A stretch of DNA of 64,000 bases, from assembly GCA_025928335.1 (NCBI GenBank), contig JAICJQ010000005.1, forward strand, positions 1 to 64,000, given 5' to 3'. This document shows positions 46,685-56,339 of this stretch, piece by piece (position 1 is the first letter of the stretch; every line of letters starts with the position of its first letter). The notes below the pieces were generated by a model. It made no database searches. It was given only the letters and a program-made list of their open reading frames with translations, and was not told the origin of the DNA. This stretch comes from Gemmatimonadaceae bacterium. GTDB taxonomy: Bacteria > Gemmatimonadota > Gemmatimonadetes > Gemmatimonadales > Gemmatimonadaceae. The translations under genes were made by a program, and so were the position numbers.

Positions 46685-48781
46685 TCAACCCACGCGGAAT
46701 AGCTCGAGCGACTTCGCGTACCGGTCGCCCAGAACGCGTCGCAACGGCGCGTTTTCTTTTTTCGCCAAGTCGGGATCGCGCGCAAGCAATTTCTCCGCGG
46801 CAGCGCGCGCGCTCTCGCTGAGCGCTTCGTCGCGCAATGGATCGGCAATGCGAAAGGTAGGAACGCCACTCTGTCGTTCGCCGAACAAGTCGCCCATTCC
46901 GCGCATCCGCAGATCTTCGCGCGCGATCTCGAAGCCATCGTCCGTCCTGACAAAGATCTGCAGCCGTTCCGCGACCTCGGGGCTCACATCGCCGAGCAGA
47001 ATGCAGTACGACTCATCGGCGCCACGGCCGACACGACCGCGCAACTGATGGAGCTGGGACAGACCGAAGCGCTCGGGGTGCTCGATGAGCATCACCGTGG
47101 CGTTCGGAATGTCGATTCCCACCTCGATGACCGTCGTTGCGACCAGCAAGTCGATCTCCCGGTCGCGGAAGCGGCGCATGATCTCGTCGCGTTCATCGCT
47201 CGGGATTCGGCCGTGGAGAAGCGCCAGCCGCCGATGCGCGAAGGCGCCGCCGGCGAGCGTCTCGAACATCGTCGTTGCCGCCTTGAGGTCTGTCTTCTCC
47301 GACTCTTCGATCACCGGATACACGATGTAGCCTTGGCGGCCGAGGTCGATTTGCCGGTCGACGAACTGCAGGACGCGCGCGCGGCCGGACTCGCGCCGCA
47401 GGCCGGTCGTCACGGGCTTTCGTCCGGGCGGGCGCTCGTCGAGCATGCTCAAATCCAGCTCGCCGTACAGCGTCAACGCGAGCGAGCGCGGAATTGGCGT
47501 CGCGGACATGAGCAAGACGTCCGGGAAGGTTCCCTTTGCCGCCAACGCCTTCCGCTGTTCTACTCCGAACCGATGCTGCTCGTCGATCGCGGCAAAGCCA
47601 AGGTTCGCGAACTGCGTCGCTTCCTGCACGAGGGCGTGCGTGCCGACGACGAGGACCGGCTCCTCGGTCGCCAGTTTCGCGGCCGCGGCTTTTCGCTCGC
47701 GCGACGGCACACTGCCAGTGATCAGCAACGGCTCGATGTTCAACGGCGCAAGGAGACGTGTCATCGACTCGCGGTGCTGTTCGGCAAGCAGCTCCGTGGG
47801 CGCCATGATCGCGGCCTGGTAGCCGTTCTCGATCGCCAGCAACGCCGCGAAGAGCGCGACGACGGTCTTCCCGCTTCCGACGTCACCTTGCAGCAGCCGC
47901 TGCATGCGACGATCGCTGCACATATCCGCGAAGATCTCGCGGACCGAGCGGACCTGGGCTCCGGTGAGCTGGAATGGGAGCGACTCGCGGAGGCGAGTCG
48001 TGAGCTCGCGCCTGTTCGTGAAGGTGATCCCCGTCCGCTTTTCCCGCGCGAGCTCCTTGGCCCGTTGGTGCAGTATGTGGACGAAAAACAGCTCTTCGAA
48101 GGCAAGTCGCGAGCGCCCGCGCATCGCCTCGGCGATCGTCGCCGGCCGGTGCACCATCCGCAACGCGGTCGCGATGTCCGGCACGTCGGCCGCGCGCACG
48201 ATGTCGGACGGAAGATATTCGACGACGAGCGGCAGCAAGGCGTCGAGGTGCGCGTCGACGATCGCGCGGATCTGCTTGAAGGAGAGGCCCTCGGTCGCGG
48301 GATACACCGAGAGGACCCGCCCGCCCATCGTCGTCGACGCTTCGTCGCCGAGGTTGACGTATTCCCGCGGCTGCAACTGTCGCCCGTGAAAGAATCGAAC
48401 ATTCCCCGTCACGAGCAGAACGTCGCCTTTGGTGATCGCGCGATCGAGGAACGGCTGTCCGGGCCATGAGACTTCTATCATTCCGGAATCATCGCGCAAG
48501 ACCGCCTGGAAGATGCGGAGCCCCTTGCGCGTCGGGATGATCCCCTTCGAGACGACGGTGCCGATGACGGTACCGTGCATCCCCGGCTCGAGGCTGCTGA
48601 TCGGCGCCACCGTGCTCGCGTCCTCGTACCGATGTGGAACGTGATAGAGCAGGTCGCCGGCCGTGACGATTCCGAGTCGGCGGAGGGCCTCGGCACGCGC
48701 CGGCCCCACTCCCTTCAGATAGGTGACCGGCGTGTCGAGAAAAAGGCGCTGGGGTCGGGGCCGTTCTGGCACGGGCGCCAT
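46685..48781 (-). CDS. recG: ATP-dependent DNA helicase RecG
   Basis: Branch-migration helicase for stalled forks and Holliday junctions, 698 residues. N-terminal wedge domain (TPVTYLKGVGPARAEALRRLG, VPHRYEDAS), then helicase motifs: Walker A GDVGSGKTVVA, DEQHRFGV, MSATPIPRSLALTLYGELD, and RGRVGRG. C-terminal TRG-like end is present. 16 bases after it (transcript direction upstream is ftsZ side) ftsY lies in the order ftsY-recG; probably one transcript. Confidence 0.96.
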   Translation of the reverse strand: MAPVPERPRPQRLFLDTPVTYLKGVGPARAEALRRLGIVTAGDLLYHVPHRYEDASTVAPISSLEPGMHGTVIGTVVSKGIIPTRKGLRIFQAVLRDDSGMIEVSWPGQPFLDRAITKGDVLLVTGNVRFFHGRQLQPREYVNLGDEASTTMGGRVLSVYPATEGLSFKQIRAIVDAHLDALLPLVVEYLPSDIVRAADVPDIATALRMVHRPATIAEAMRGRSRLAFEELFFVHILHQRAKELAREKRTGITFTNRRELTTRLRESLPFQLTGAQVRSVREIFADMCSDRRMQRLLQGDVGSGKTVVALFAALLAIENGYQAAIMAPTELLAEQHRESMTRLLAPLNIEPLLITGSVPSRERKAAAAKLATEEPVLVVGTHALVQEATQFANLGFAAIDEQHRFGVEQRKALAAKGTFPDVLLMSATPIPRSLALTLYGELDLSMLDERPPGRKPVTTGLRRESGRARVLQFVDRQIDLGRQGYIVYPVIEESEKTDLKAATTMFETLAGGAFAHRRLALLHGRIPSDERDEIMRRFRDREIDLLVATTVIEVGIDIPNATVMLIEHPERFGLSQLHQLRGRVGRGADESYCILLGDVSPEVAERLQIFVRTDDGFEIAREDLRMRGMGDLFGERQSGVPTFRIADPLRDEALSESARAAAEKLLARDPDLAKKENAPLRRVLGDRYAKSLELFRVG

Positions 48782-48797
48782 CGAGCTCGAGACGCGG

Positions 48798-49730
48798 CTA
48801 CTCGTCGCTCAGCATTGCTTTCGCAAACTCGCGCGCCTCGAACGACTCGAGATCATCCGCGCCTTCGCCAACACCGAGAAACTTGACGGGAACGTCGATC
48901 GCTTCGTGGACGGCGACGACCACACCTCCACGAGCGGTCCCGTCGAGCTTCGTCACCACCAACCCCGTGATCGGCACCGCCGCGGCGAAGATTTTCGCCT
49001 GCTGCACGGCGTTCTGGCCGATGGTGCCGTCGAGAACGAGCAGCGTCTCGTGTGGAGCACCGGGTAAGCGCTTCGCAATGACACGCGCGACCTTGCGCAG
49101 CTCGTCCATCAAGCTCTCGCTCGTGTGCAAGCGCCCGGCGGTATCGACGATGAGAACATCAACCCCCCGCGTCGTCGCGGCGTCGATGGCATCGAACGCG
49201 ACCGCCGCGGGATCGGCGCCCGCTTTCGAACCGATGAACGTCGCGCCCGTCCGCTCGGCCCACACCCGCAACTGATCGATCGCCCCGGCGCGGAAGGTGT
49301 CGCCCGCCGCGACCATCACACGCTTTCCTTCGCCGCGGAAGCGTCCGCTCAGCTTTCCGATAAAGGTCGTCTTCCCGGCCCCGTTCACGCCGACGATGAG
49401 AATCACCGTCGGTGGCGAGCCAGCGGTCGCGAGCCGAGAGTCGTTGTTTCCCGTGAGCAGCGCGGTCGCTACGCCCTCGGTAAGAGCATTGCGAAATTCG
49501 TCCTGCGTTCGCACCTGGCCGCGCGACGCGCGGCGCTCGACTTCTTCGACCAGTCGGAGCGTCACCGGTACGCCGAAATCCGCCTCGAGCAACAGCTGCT
49601 CGAGGTCCTCGACCGACCCCGGCGCCACGCCGCCCGTGGCAAGCACCGCGACGTCGAGCATCGCGATGTCCTTGATTCTCTGCCAGAGCGAACGCTTGGG
49701 AACATCACCCGATTTACGAAGAAGCCGCAT
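48798..49730 (-). CDS. ftsY: Signal recognition particle receptor FtsY
   Basis: Membrane-targeting GTPase for co-translational insertion, 310 residues, NG domains only, without the long acidic A domain of Escherichia coli. G1 GVNGAGKTTFIGKL, DTFRAGAIDQLRVWA, DTAGRLHTSESLMDEL, TKLDGTARGG, and GVGEGADDLESF. No amphipathic tail beyond the N-terminal helix (SLWQRIKDIA) is evident for membrane binding. Follows the vWA-like gene by 14 bases. Confidence 0.96.
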   Translation of the reverse strand: MRLLRKSGDVPKRSLWQRIKDIAMLDVAVLATGGVAPGSVEDLEQLLLEADFGVPVTLRLVEEVERRASRGQVRTQDEFRNALTEGVATALLTGNNDSRLATAGSPPTVILIVGVNGAGKTTFIGKLSGRFRGEGKRVMVAAGDTFRAGAIDQLRVWAERTGATFIGSKAGADPAAVAFDAIDAATTRGVDVLIVDTAGRLHTSESLMDELRKVARVIAKRLPGAPHETLLVLDGTIGQNAVQQAKIFAAAVPITGLVVTKLDGTARGGVVVAVHEAIDVPVKFLGVGEGADDLESFEAREFAKAMLSDE

Positions 49731-49744
49731 CTAGTCCATTCCAG

Positions 49745-51544
49745 TCATCGCATCCCATGCCGGCGGCGAAGCAGCCACTCGGCGCACAACAGCAATATCG
49801 CGAGCGCGTATGCCCACCCCGCCCCGCGCAACCGCGGTGCTGTGTCGGCAGAGAGCGCGCCGCGCTGTTTCGCCGCTGACACGCGCGGCGCTCGCGGCAG
49901 CCATTCACGGGACGCATTCACCGCGAGCAATGACTTTCCACCCTGCGTCGTGACGTCATAGATACCGGCCGCGAGCGGCTTGCTTTCCACCACATTCGCA
50001 TCCGGCGGGAAGCGCAGCGTCAGCGAATCCACGCGCGCGGTGCCACGCGCGTGCAGCGCGACCGACACCACCGAATCGGCTGGCGAACCCTTGCGCCATC
50101 GCACCGGCTCGCCGGCATGCACGACCCGCTCGTCGGGAACGGCCGCGCGGCGATCAGCGCGCTCGGCGGCGAGCCAGTCGAAGATCCCGCCCCAGAAGGC
50201 CGTGAATGCATCCGCGGCGACCCCGCCGCGAAAGCGCCATCGCCAGAGGCCCGCCGCCGCGATCACCGCGACACGCCGCGGAGAATCGGTGCCGACGACG
50301 AGCGGCTTGCGCTCTTCTCCGCGGCCGCGGCGCGTCTCGATGCCCGTCCAGTTCCCGGTTGGCGTTTGCGCGGCCTCGGCCACGGGAGGGAGACTGTCCC
50401 ATACCACGCCGGACAGGGCCGGCGCGATCGGCGACGCCGGCGCCGAGGCCGGATACCACTCGCCGTCGGTTGCCGACGTGACGATCAACGCGAGGGGACC
50501 AGACGTCGCCTTCCGAGGATCGCCGAACGCCCCGGTATCACCATGAATCACCGCGACGGGAGCGTCGCGCAACGCCTGCCGGACCTCCGACTCCGGAACG
50601 GGAGTGAACGTGCCTTCGTTTCGCCATTCACCCGGCGCGACCTTCCAATAACCGCGCGTTGGAATCCCCAGCGAGCCGCGCAACACGGCGAGCGCATAGC
50701 GCGCGTCGAAGTCGGGAGACGTGGATGCGAACACCGCACTCGCCGCCCGTGACACATCCACCGCCACCGCGAGGGTATCGTTGCGATGCTCGGCGTCCTC
50801 CGCCGCGGTCGCCACGGCGCGCAGGACTTCGGGCCCGCCGCCTCCACTACTCTCGAGCTTCACCTTCACCGCGACGACGCGTTCACCGAACGCCGGCAGT
50901 GAATCGAAGGCCTGCTGCGCGATCGGCGACCCCTCCAGCGACAGGGCGAGCATCCCCCGGCGCGAGCCGAGCGCTCCGGCTGCGATGCCGATTCGAATCT
51001 CTGCCGTGTCGCCGCTGACGACCGCACGCGGTGCCTCAATCGAGGCCACCGCCGCGTCGCGTTGTGGCGGATGAGACAGCACGATCATCCGTGAGCCCGG
51101 CGGAAGCACCTGCGCGGCATCCGGGTCGTCGATCTCGCCGTCCGTGACGACAATCAGTGGATGCCCCGCGCCGAGCGCTCGCTCGACCATTGGGCGCAGA
51201 ACGGTCGCTTGGTCGTGCGGTTGGCTGGTCGTGTCTGCACGACGTACCGAGTCGCCGAACAGAAAGACCGAGTCAGCCCCGGCGCGGCTGATCGAGTCGC
51301 GGGCCGCACGCCAGAGGGTGGTGTCGCCGCGTGACATACTGAGCGATGCGTCGAGCGCGGCCCAGGCGGGAACCGGCTTGGAGAAGCCAGCCGGAGCATC
51401 GAGGAGCAAGGCGGTGACAAGCGCAACGGCCCCCGCGCGCAACGCCGCCGTGATCAGGCTCGATGCATTGCGGAGCTCACGTGGACCATACTGGATGAGC
51501 GCGACGATGAGCCCTGCAAGGATCGCGAGGAGCCACGGCGACAT
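49745..51544 (-). CDS. Membrane protein with degenerate von Willebrand A-like domain
   Basis: 599 residues. Two hydrophobic segments near residues 3-20 and 30-50, a long outside region, and one near 575-592 before RRRHGMR. After the second helix, WAALDASLSMSRGD carries the DxSxS part of a MIDAS metal site, and LIVVTDGEIDD gives the later Asp, so a vWA fold is likely. The layout resembles the hypothetical proteins related to BatA/aerotolerance operons. Specific role unknown. Lies between the M23 peptidase and ftsY. Confidence 0.65.
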   Translation of the reverse strand: MSPWLLAILAGLIVALIQYGPRELRNASSLITAALRAGAVALVTALLLDAPAGFSKPVPAWAALDASLSMSRGDTTLWRAARDSISRAGADSVFLFGDSVRRADTTSQPHDQATVLRPMVERALGAGHPLIVVTDGEIDDPDAAQVLPPGSRMIVLSHPPQRDAAVASIEAPRAVVSGDTAEIRIGIAAGALGSRRGMLALSLEGSPIAQQAFDSLPAFGERVVAVKVKLESSGGGGPEVLRAVATAAEDAEHRNDTLAVAVDVSRAASAVFASTSPDFDARYALAVLRGSLGIPTRGYWKVAPGEWRNEGTFTPVPESEVRQALRDAPVAVIHGDTGAFGDPRKATSGPLALIVTSATDGEWYPASAPASPIAPALSGVVWDSLPPVAEAAQTPTGNWTGIETRRGRGEERKPLVVGTDSPRRVAVIAAAGLWRWRFRGGVAADAFTAFWGGIFDWLAAERADRRAAVPDERVVHAGEPVRWRKGSPADSVVSVALHARGTARVDSLTLRFPPDANVVESKPLAAGIYDVTTQGGKSLLAVNASREWLPRAPRVSAAKQRGALSADTAPRLRGAGWAYALAILLLCAEWLLRRRHGMR

Positions 51545-51587
51545 GCGCGAAACCTAAATGCTCGGCTCGCGCCCGGCGACGGACTCG

Positions 51588-52859
51588 TCAGCGCTGAGCG
51601 AGCTTCGTGACGCCCGACGTCGGCGTGTCGAGCGATGCGATCAGTTGGTCCTTCACACGCCCGAACTCGTCACGCTCGGCCGTGGGAATCGGATCGCCGC
51701 CGGCGGAACGAAGTGCGACGCGAGGATCTCGCTGTTGGCCGTTGACCAGCACCTCGAAATGGAGATGCGGACCGGTCGCGAGGCCGGTGCTGCCGACGAA
51801 CGCGATCGTCTGACCGATGCTGACGCGCGATCCCGTGTGGACGCCGCTGGCAAATCGGCTGAGGTGGCCGTAACGCGTGACGAAGCCGTTGCGGTGACGG
51901 ATCTCGACGACATTCCCGTACCCGCTTCCCCACCCTTCGCGGACCACGACGCCGTCGCCGATCGCGCGCACCGGCGTGCCGGTGTTTGCCGCGTAGTCGG
52001 TTCCTTTGTGCATCCGCCAGCCACCAAGCACCGGGTGCTCGCGTCCGCCGAACACGCTACTGATACGTCGGAACTCGAGCGGCGCGCGCAGGAAGGCGGC
52101 CCGCATCGACTTGCCGGTCTGGTCGAAGTACTCGCCGCTCACCGATCGGCTTGCGAAGTGGATCGCCTCGATGACCGAGCCGGAGAGCTTGAACGCCGCG
52201 GCAACGATCTTTCCAATGCGCACCGCGCCGGCCGGAGTCACCGACCGCTCGGCCAGCACTCGGAACTCATCGCCCTTTTGAAGATCGCGGCTCATGTCGA
52301 CGCGATACTCGTAGACGTCGGCGAGCGACCAGGCGAGCTGCTGCCGGGCGCCATCCGGCAAGTCTCGTTTGCCACTCGCATCCATTGCGTCGTACAAGTT
52401 CGACACAATGGTTCCGACGACGACAATCGTGTCCGTCGTCCAGGGCACGCGCTCTTCTTGACCGACCCATGCATCACCGCTGCGGTGCAGATGCAGCAGC
52501 CGATCGATCGCGACCTGAAGCGTGATTTCCGACGGGCTCGAATCAGCCGCCTGCGACTTGAGCGTGACGGGCATCCCGCTCGGGATCCGACGCTGGTCGA
52601 GTGATGCTGACGCCGCGGCTTGAACGGCACGAACGGCGGATGCTTCAGTGAGGCCGCCGCGCTTGAACAAAGATTGAAGCGATTCGCCTTTGCCTAATGT
52701 GTCGAAGCGAAGCTTCCACGCCGGCTGACCCGCTTGAACGGCGAAGACTTCCGCCGGTTTGCGTTCCGGATCGGGAAGGGGCGGGGTAAAGCGAAGCGCG
52801 CCGGCCAAGGCCAGCGCGACAAGGGAGTACAGAGCAACTCTGACGAACCCGGGCTTCAA
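51588..52859 (-). CDS. M23 (LytM) metalloendopeptidase, probable septal or envelope hydrolase
   Basis: 423 residues. N-terminal membrane anchor or signal ([17 protein letters not shown]), an OapA/LysM-type region ([16 protein letters not shown]), and a C-terminal M23 domain with HKGTDYAA (zinc H and D) and [13 protein letters not shown] (HxH). All zinc ligands are present, so it is probably active, unlike EnvC-type activators. The start is TTG 52859, overlapping the ftsZ stop (TTGA). That links peptidoglycan cutting to division in this cluster. Confidence 0.9.
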   Translation of the reverse strand: MKPGFVRVALYSLVALALAGALRFTPPLPDPERKPAEVFAVQAGQPAWKLRFDTLGKGESLQSLFKRGGLTEASAVRAVQAAASASLDQRRIPSGMPVTLKSQAADSSPSEITLQVAIDRLLHLHRSGDAWVGQEERVPWTTDTIVVVGTIVSNLYDAMDASGKRDLPDGARQQLAWSLADVYEYRVDMSRDLQKGDEFRVLAERSVTPAGAVRIGKIVAAAFKLSGSVIEAIHFASRSVSGEYFDQTGKSMRAAFLRAPLEFRRISSVFGGREHPVLGGWRMHKGTDYAANTGTPVRAIGDGVVVREGWGSGYGNVVEIRHRNGFVTRYGHLSRFASGVHTGSRVSIGQTIAFVGSTGLATGPHLHFEVLVNGQQRDPRVALRSAGGDPIPTAERDEFGRVKDQLIASLDTPTSGVTKLAQR

Positions 52860-54022
52860 TCCATCTGCCTCCGAATGAAGGTCGGGATCTCCATGTCGTT
52901 CAGATCACCCTTTTCATTCGTGGGGCGGTTGGCGCGGGGCGGCTCGGGAGTGCGCGTCGTCTGACCCGTGACACGGGCGGGCCGGGTGTTCGGGAACGGA
53001 ATGACCGGCGGACTGCCTTTCGGCATCGAAACGGGGGTCTGCGCCGGCGTTCCGATCTGAAGCGCGCGGTCGAAGCCCGTGGCGATGACGGTGACGCGGA
53101 TCTCGCCCTGCATCGCCGGCTCGTGCACGGCGCCGAAGATGATCTCGGCGTCGTCTCCGACAGCGTCGTGGATGATCTCGTTGATCTGGTGCACTTCGCC
53201 AAGCGTGAGGTCGGCACCGCCCGTGATGTTCACGAGGACGCCCGTCGCGCCAGACACGCTGACGTTGTCGAGCAATGGGGAGCTGATGGCCTGTTGGGCG
53301 GCTTCCATCGCGCGGTTTTCGCCGCGGCCGATGCCGGTGCCCATGAGCGCCGAGCCGCCGGCCTGCATGACCGTGCGGACGTCGGCAAAGTCGACGTTGA
53401 CGAGACCGGTCACGCTAATGAGCGACGAGATACCTTGGGTCGCGTGGAGGAGAACTTCGTCGGCCTTTTTCAGCGCGTCCTGGAACGGGATACCCTTGCC
53501 GACGACGGCGAGGAGCCGCTCGTTCGGCACGACGATCATCGTGTCCACGTTCTTGCGCATGTCGGCGATGCCCTGTTCCGCCTGCCGCATACGCTTCCGT
53601 CCCTCGAAGAGGAACGGCTTGGTGACGATGCCCACGGTGAGCGCGCCCGCCTCCTTCGCGAGCTCGGCGATCACCGGTGCCGCGCCCGTACCTGTTCCGC
53701 CACCCATGCCGCAGGTGATGAACACGAGATCCGCGCTCGACATCGTTCGCGAGACCTCGTCACGGTTTTCTTCAATCGCTTGACGCCCAATTTCGGGGCG
53801 AGCACCGGCGCCGAGGCCGCGTGTCAGCTTTTTCCCGATCTGGACTTTGACGTCGGACTTGGATTGGAGCAGCGCCTGGGCGTCGGTATTGACCGAGATG
53901 AACTCCACCCCTTCGAGGTGTTCGTCGATCATCCGGTTGACGGCGTTGCCACCGCCACCGCCGACGCCCACGACCTTCATGCGGGCGTTCTGCGTCGCGC
54001 TCTCTTCGAACTCGAAGATCAT
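52856..54022 (-). CDS. ftsZ: Cell division protein FtsZ
   Basis: Tubulin-like GTPase that builds the division ring, 388 residues. [11 protein letters not shown] at the N terminus, the tubulin signature [16 protein letters not shown] near residue 105, and a linker ending in the conserved C-terminal peptide [12 protein letters not shown], which binds FtsA. ATG 54022 starts the normal N terminus ([20 protein letters not shown]). It is separated from ftsA by 305 bases with a candidate promoter. Confidence 0.97.
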   Translation of the reverse strand: MIFEFEESATQNARMKVVGVGGGGGNAVNRMIDEHLEGVEFISVNTDAQALLQSKSDVKVQIGKKLTRGLGAGARPEIGRQAIEENRDEVSRTMSSADLVFITCGMGGGTGTGAAPVIAELAKEAGALTVGIVTKPFLFEGRKRMRQAEQGIADMRKNVDTMIVVPNERLLAVVGKGIPFQDALKKADEVLLHATQGISSLISVTGLVNVDFADVRTVMQAGGSALMGTGIGRGENRAMEAAQQAISSPLLDNVSVSGATGVLVNITGGADLTLGEVHQINEIIHDAVGDDAEIIFGAVHEPAMQGEIRVTVIATGFDRALQIGTPAQTPVSMPKGSPPVIPFPNTRPARVTGQTTRTPEPPRANRPTNEKGDLNDMEIPTFIRRQMD

Positions 54023-54142
54023 TGAGAACGATTCCGTACTTCGAAGGTGGGATCGGACCAGCAGGAAGGATGAAGCCACATCAGCGACGACCGATCGGTC
54101 AGCCCACGGCAGGTCGTCGTTCAGGACAAAAGTGCTCGCGCA

Positions 54143-54148
54143 ATATAA
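54143..54148 (-). promoter_or_regulatory. Candidate -10 box of an ftsZ promoter
   Basis: TATATT in the context GTTATATTGCGCG, about 120 bases upstream of the ftsZ ATG. A poor -35 (GTAGTC) lies 17 bases before it. A similar TATATTGC(C/G)CG with GTAGCC upstream precedes murC (57729-57734). Confidence 0.35.
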
Positions 54149-54221
54149 CGCTTTCTTGCCGTTCGACTACCCCTTTTTTCACCGACGACAGAGGGAAATC
54201 ACCGAATTCCCATCCGAGGAG

Positions 54222-54230
54222 TTATCCACA
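54222..54230 (+). promoter_or_regulatory. DnaA-box match TTATCCACA
   Basis: A perfect copy of the strongest Escherichia coli DnaA-box sequence, about 200 bases upstream of ftsZ. A single 9-mer is expected about once by chance in a window this size on two strands, so function is uncertain. Confidence 0.35.
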
Positions 54231-54327
54231 GCCGGTGCTCCACCTCACAGAAATTTGATGCGTGCACCCTCGGGCACGGCGCATCTCCTTTACCCAGCAC
54301 GCTATTGATATTTCTGTAATGTGAGAA

Positions 54328-55581
54328 CTAGAAGAAATCCTGAAGCCAGAACTTCACCTTCGCGGCAATGCCCTCCATTCCCTTGCCAAGCGGAAGCCGT
54401 CGCGCGCTCGTGACGCCGCCCAAGGCCACCCGGTTCGCCCCGTACTGAGCCAGTCCGACGGCCGTGGCGAAACGCGGCGAGTTCACCGCCTCGATCAAAC
54501 CGCTCAGATGGTCCGATGGGACCCCGACGCGTACCCCGGTGCCGAACACCTCGCTCGCCAGCTCGACAACGCCAATCATCGACGCCGCCCCGCCCGTCAG
54601 GACTACGCCGGCGCTCAGCTTCCCATTGAATCCGGCCGAAGAGAGGTCCTGCTGGACCAGATCGAACACCTCATCCAACCGCTGATGGATGATGTGTGCC
54701 AGAAGCTCTCGCGGGATGTGGCGCTCGCCTTGCGCACCCGTACTCGGCAGCTGAATCACCTCGCCCGGGTCGATGAGCGGCTCGTACGCGCAACCGTAAC
54801 GCTCCTTCAGGCGCTCCGCGTCGGCCTGTGTCACACCGAGCCCGTGGACGATGTCACGCGTGACATTGCGTCCGCCGAACGGAATCGTGCCGAGATGCCG
54901 GATCTTTCCCTCGTGGAAGATCGCGAGATCAGTGACGCTCGCACCAACCTCGACGAGTGCCACACCAAGCTCCTTCTCGTCTTCGGTCAACACAGCCAGT
55001 GCGCTGGCCAACGGCTCCAGCACGAGCTCTCGCATCTTGTAGCCGGCGCGCTCGACTGAGCGCCGGAGGTGAATCGGCGGAGACGTTCCGATGGTCACGA
55101 GGTACATCTCGGTCTCCAGCCGCGTCCCACTCATTCCGATGGGATCCCGAATTCCTGTATTGCGATCGACGGTGTACTCCTGCGGTATGGCGTGCAGGAG
55201 CTCGCGATCCTGCGGAATCGCTTGAGCGCGCGCTACCTCGTTTACTCGATCGACGTCCGACTTGTCGATCTCATCGTGGCTGACGGCGACGATGCCCTTG
55301 CTGATCATGGCCTGGGCGTGCTCGCCGGCGATGCCGCAAAAGACCTCCTCGGCTTCGATGCCCGCCATCCGCTCCGCGTCTTGCATCGCCTTCTTGATCG
55401 ATCGGGTGGTTTCCTCGATATCCGAGACCATGCCCTGATGCACGCCGGTGGTCTTTACCTGACCAACGCCAAGGATCTTGATCGACGGGTGTCTCGGCAA
55501 ATCGCCTTCGACCTCGGCGATGATGGCCGTCGTCTTCGCCGACCCGACATCGAGTCCGGCAATCAGGCGTTCCATATTCAT
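54328..55581 (-). CDS. ftsA: Cell division protein FtsA
   Basis: Actin-like ATPase that ties FtsZ to the membrane, 417 residues. N-terminal IAGLDVGSAKTTAIIAEV phosphate loop, the SHS2 domain (residues about 85-165), ALVEVGASVTDLAIF, and VLTGGAASMIGVVELASEVFG. The C-terminal end KVKFWLQDFF is the amphipathic membrane helix. ATG overlaps the ftsQ stop (ATGA). Confidence 0.97.
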   Translation of the reverse strand: MNMERLIAGLDVGSAKTTAIIAEVEGDLPRHPSIKILGVGQVKTTGVHQGMVSDIEETTRSIKKAMQDAERMAGIEAEEVFCGIAGEHAQAMISKGIVAVSHDEIDKSDVDRVNEVARAQAIPQDRELLHAIPQEYTVDRNTGIRDPIGMSGTRLETEMYLVTIGTSPPIHLRRSVERAGYKMRELVLEPLASALAVLTEDEKELGVALVEVGASVTDLAIFHEGKIRHLGTIPFGGRNVTRDIVHGLGVTQADAERLKERYGCAYEPLIDPGEVIQLPSTGAQGERHIPRELLAHIIHQRLDEVFDLVQQDLSSAGFNGKLSAGVVLTGGAASMIGVVELASEVFGTGVRVGVPSDHLSGLIEAVNSPRFATAVGLAQYGANRVALGGVTSARRLPLGKGMEGIAAKVKFWLQDFF

Positions 55582-56339
55582 TGAAGTCTGGCGATCACTT
55601 GGTCTCGGTAACGAAGATCGATCTCGGCAACTCGAAGCTGCTTTCGCGCGAGATCCTCCTCGACGGGCGCGACTTCAGCCAGCCGTTCCATAGAAACGTC
55701 CGGCGGCACCCGGACAGACTCCCGTTCCAACACGAGCAGAATGTCGTCGCGCCCGGAGCGGCGGACGTCGCTGACGCGCGCGTAAAACGCTGGCATCGAC
55801 CGCTTGATGCGCGACAGTAGGCGGAGCAGCGCCAGGTCGCGCTCGGCGAGCACCGGCGCGTCCACGTCCACGCGGGCGGGATCGATCGGCAGGGCGACGC
55901 CGCGCTCGTCATAGACGCGCATACCCCCGGCGGCGGGAACCAGCGCGATCGGCACCCGCTCGGTCACCTCGATCACGAGAGTCCCCGGAAGCTTCCGATG
56001 AACGACGACATGTTGGATTTCTGGATGGCTGGCGACTCTGGCCACGAGCGCCGAGGTAGGATCCCACACTGAGGCCGTCGTATCGACGTGCAACTTGGCC
56101 AGAATGTCACTGGGCGCAACATAGCGCGCCCCCACAATCTCGACCCGTCGCACGCGGAAGTAGTCCATGCGACGCATGAGAAGCGGGCCCCAAAAGCGGC
56201 TGGTGACCGCCAACAGGAGGAGGATCCCACCCAGCGCGGCCTTGTACCTGGTCGAAAGAATCGGCTCGCGGACGCTTCCGTCGCCCTTCGCCGGATCTCG
56301 AGACGCCGGCGACTCGGGTCGAGGCGAGCTGTCGCTCAC
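55578..56339 (-). CDS. ftsQ: Cell division protein FtsQ
   Basis: Bitopic membrane protein of the divisome, 253 residues. A cytoplasmic tail, one membrane helix (AALGGILLLLAVTSRFWGPLL, near 32-52), then a POTRA domain (YFRVRRVEIVGARYVAPSDIL) and a beta region (LVIEVTERVPIALV). The GTG 56339 overlaps the murC stop (GTGA). Confidence 0.9.
   Translation of the reverse strand: MSDSSPRPESPASRDPAKGDGSVREPILSTRYKAALGGILLLLAVTSRFWGPLLMRRMDYFRVRRVEIVGARYVAPSDILAKLHVDTTASVWDPTSALVARVASHPEIQHVVVHRKLPGTLVIEVTERVPIALVPAAGGMRVYDERGVALPIDPARVDVDAPVLAERDLALLRLLSRIKRSMPAFYARVSDVRRSGRDDILLVLERESVRVPPDVSMERLAEVAPVEEDLARKQLRVAEIDLRYRDQVIARLQ

Larger units (their letters stand above)
54023..54327. other. Long ftsA-ftsZ spacer (305 bases)
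   Basis: The only gap over 300 bases. No gene was found on either strand. It holds a -10-like TATATT at 54143-54148, a perfect DnaA-box 9-mer at 54222-54230, and no intrinsic terminator after ftsA that I can see. It is relatively AT-rich near 54121-54180 and 54290-54327. It probably carries the ftsZ promoter and a long leader. Confidence 0.7.
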
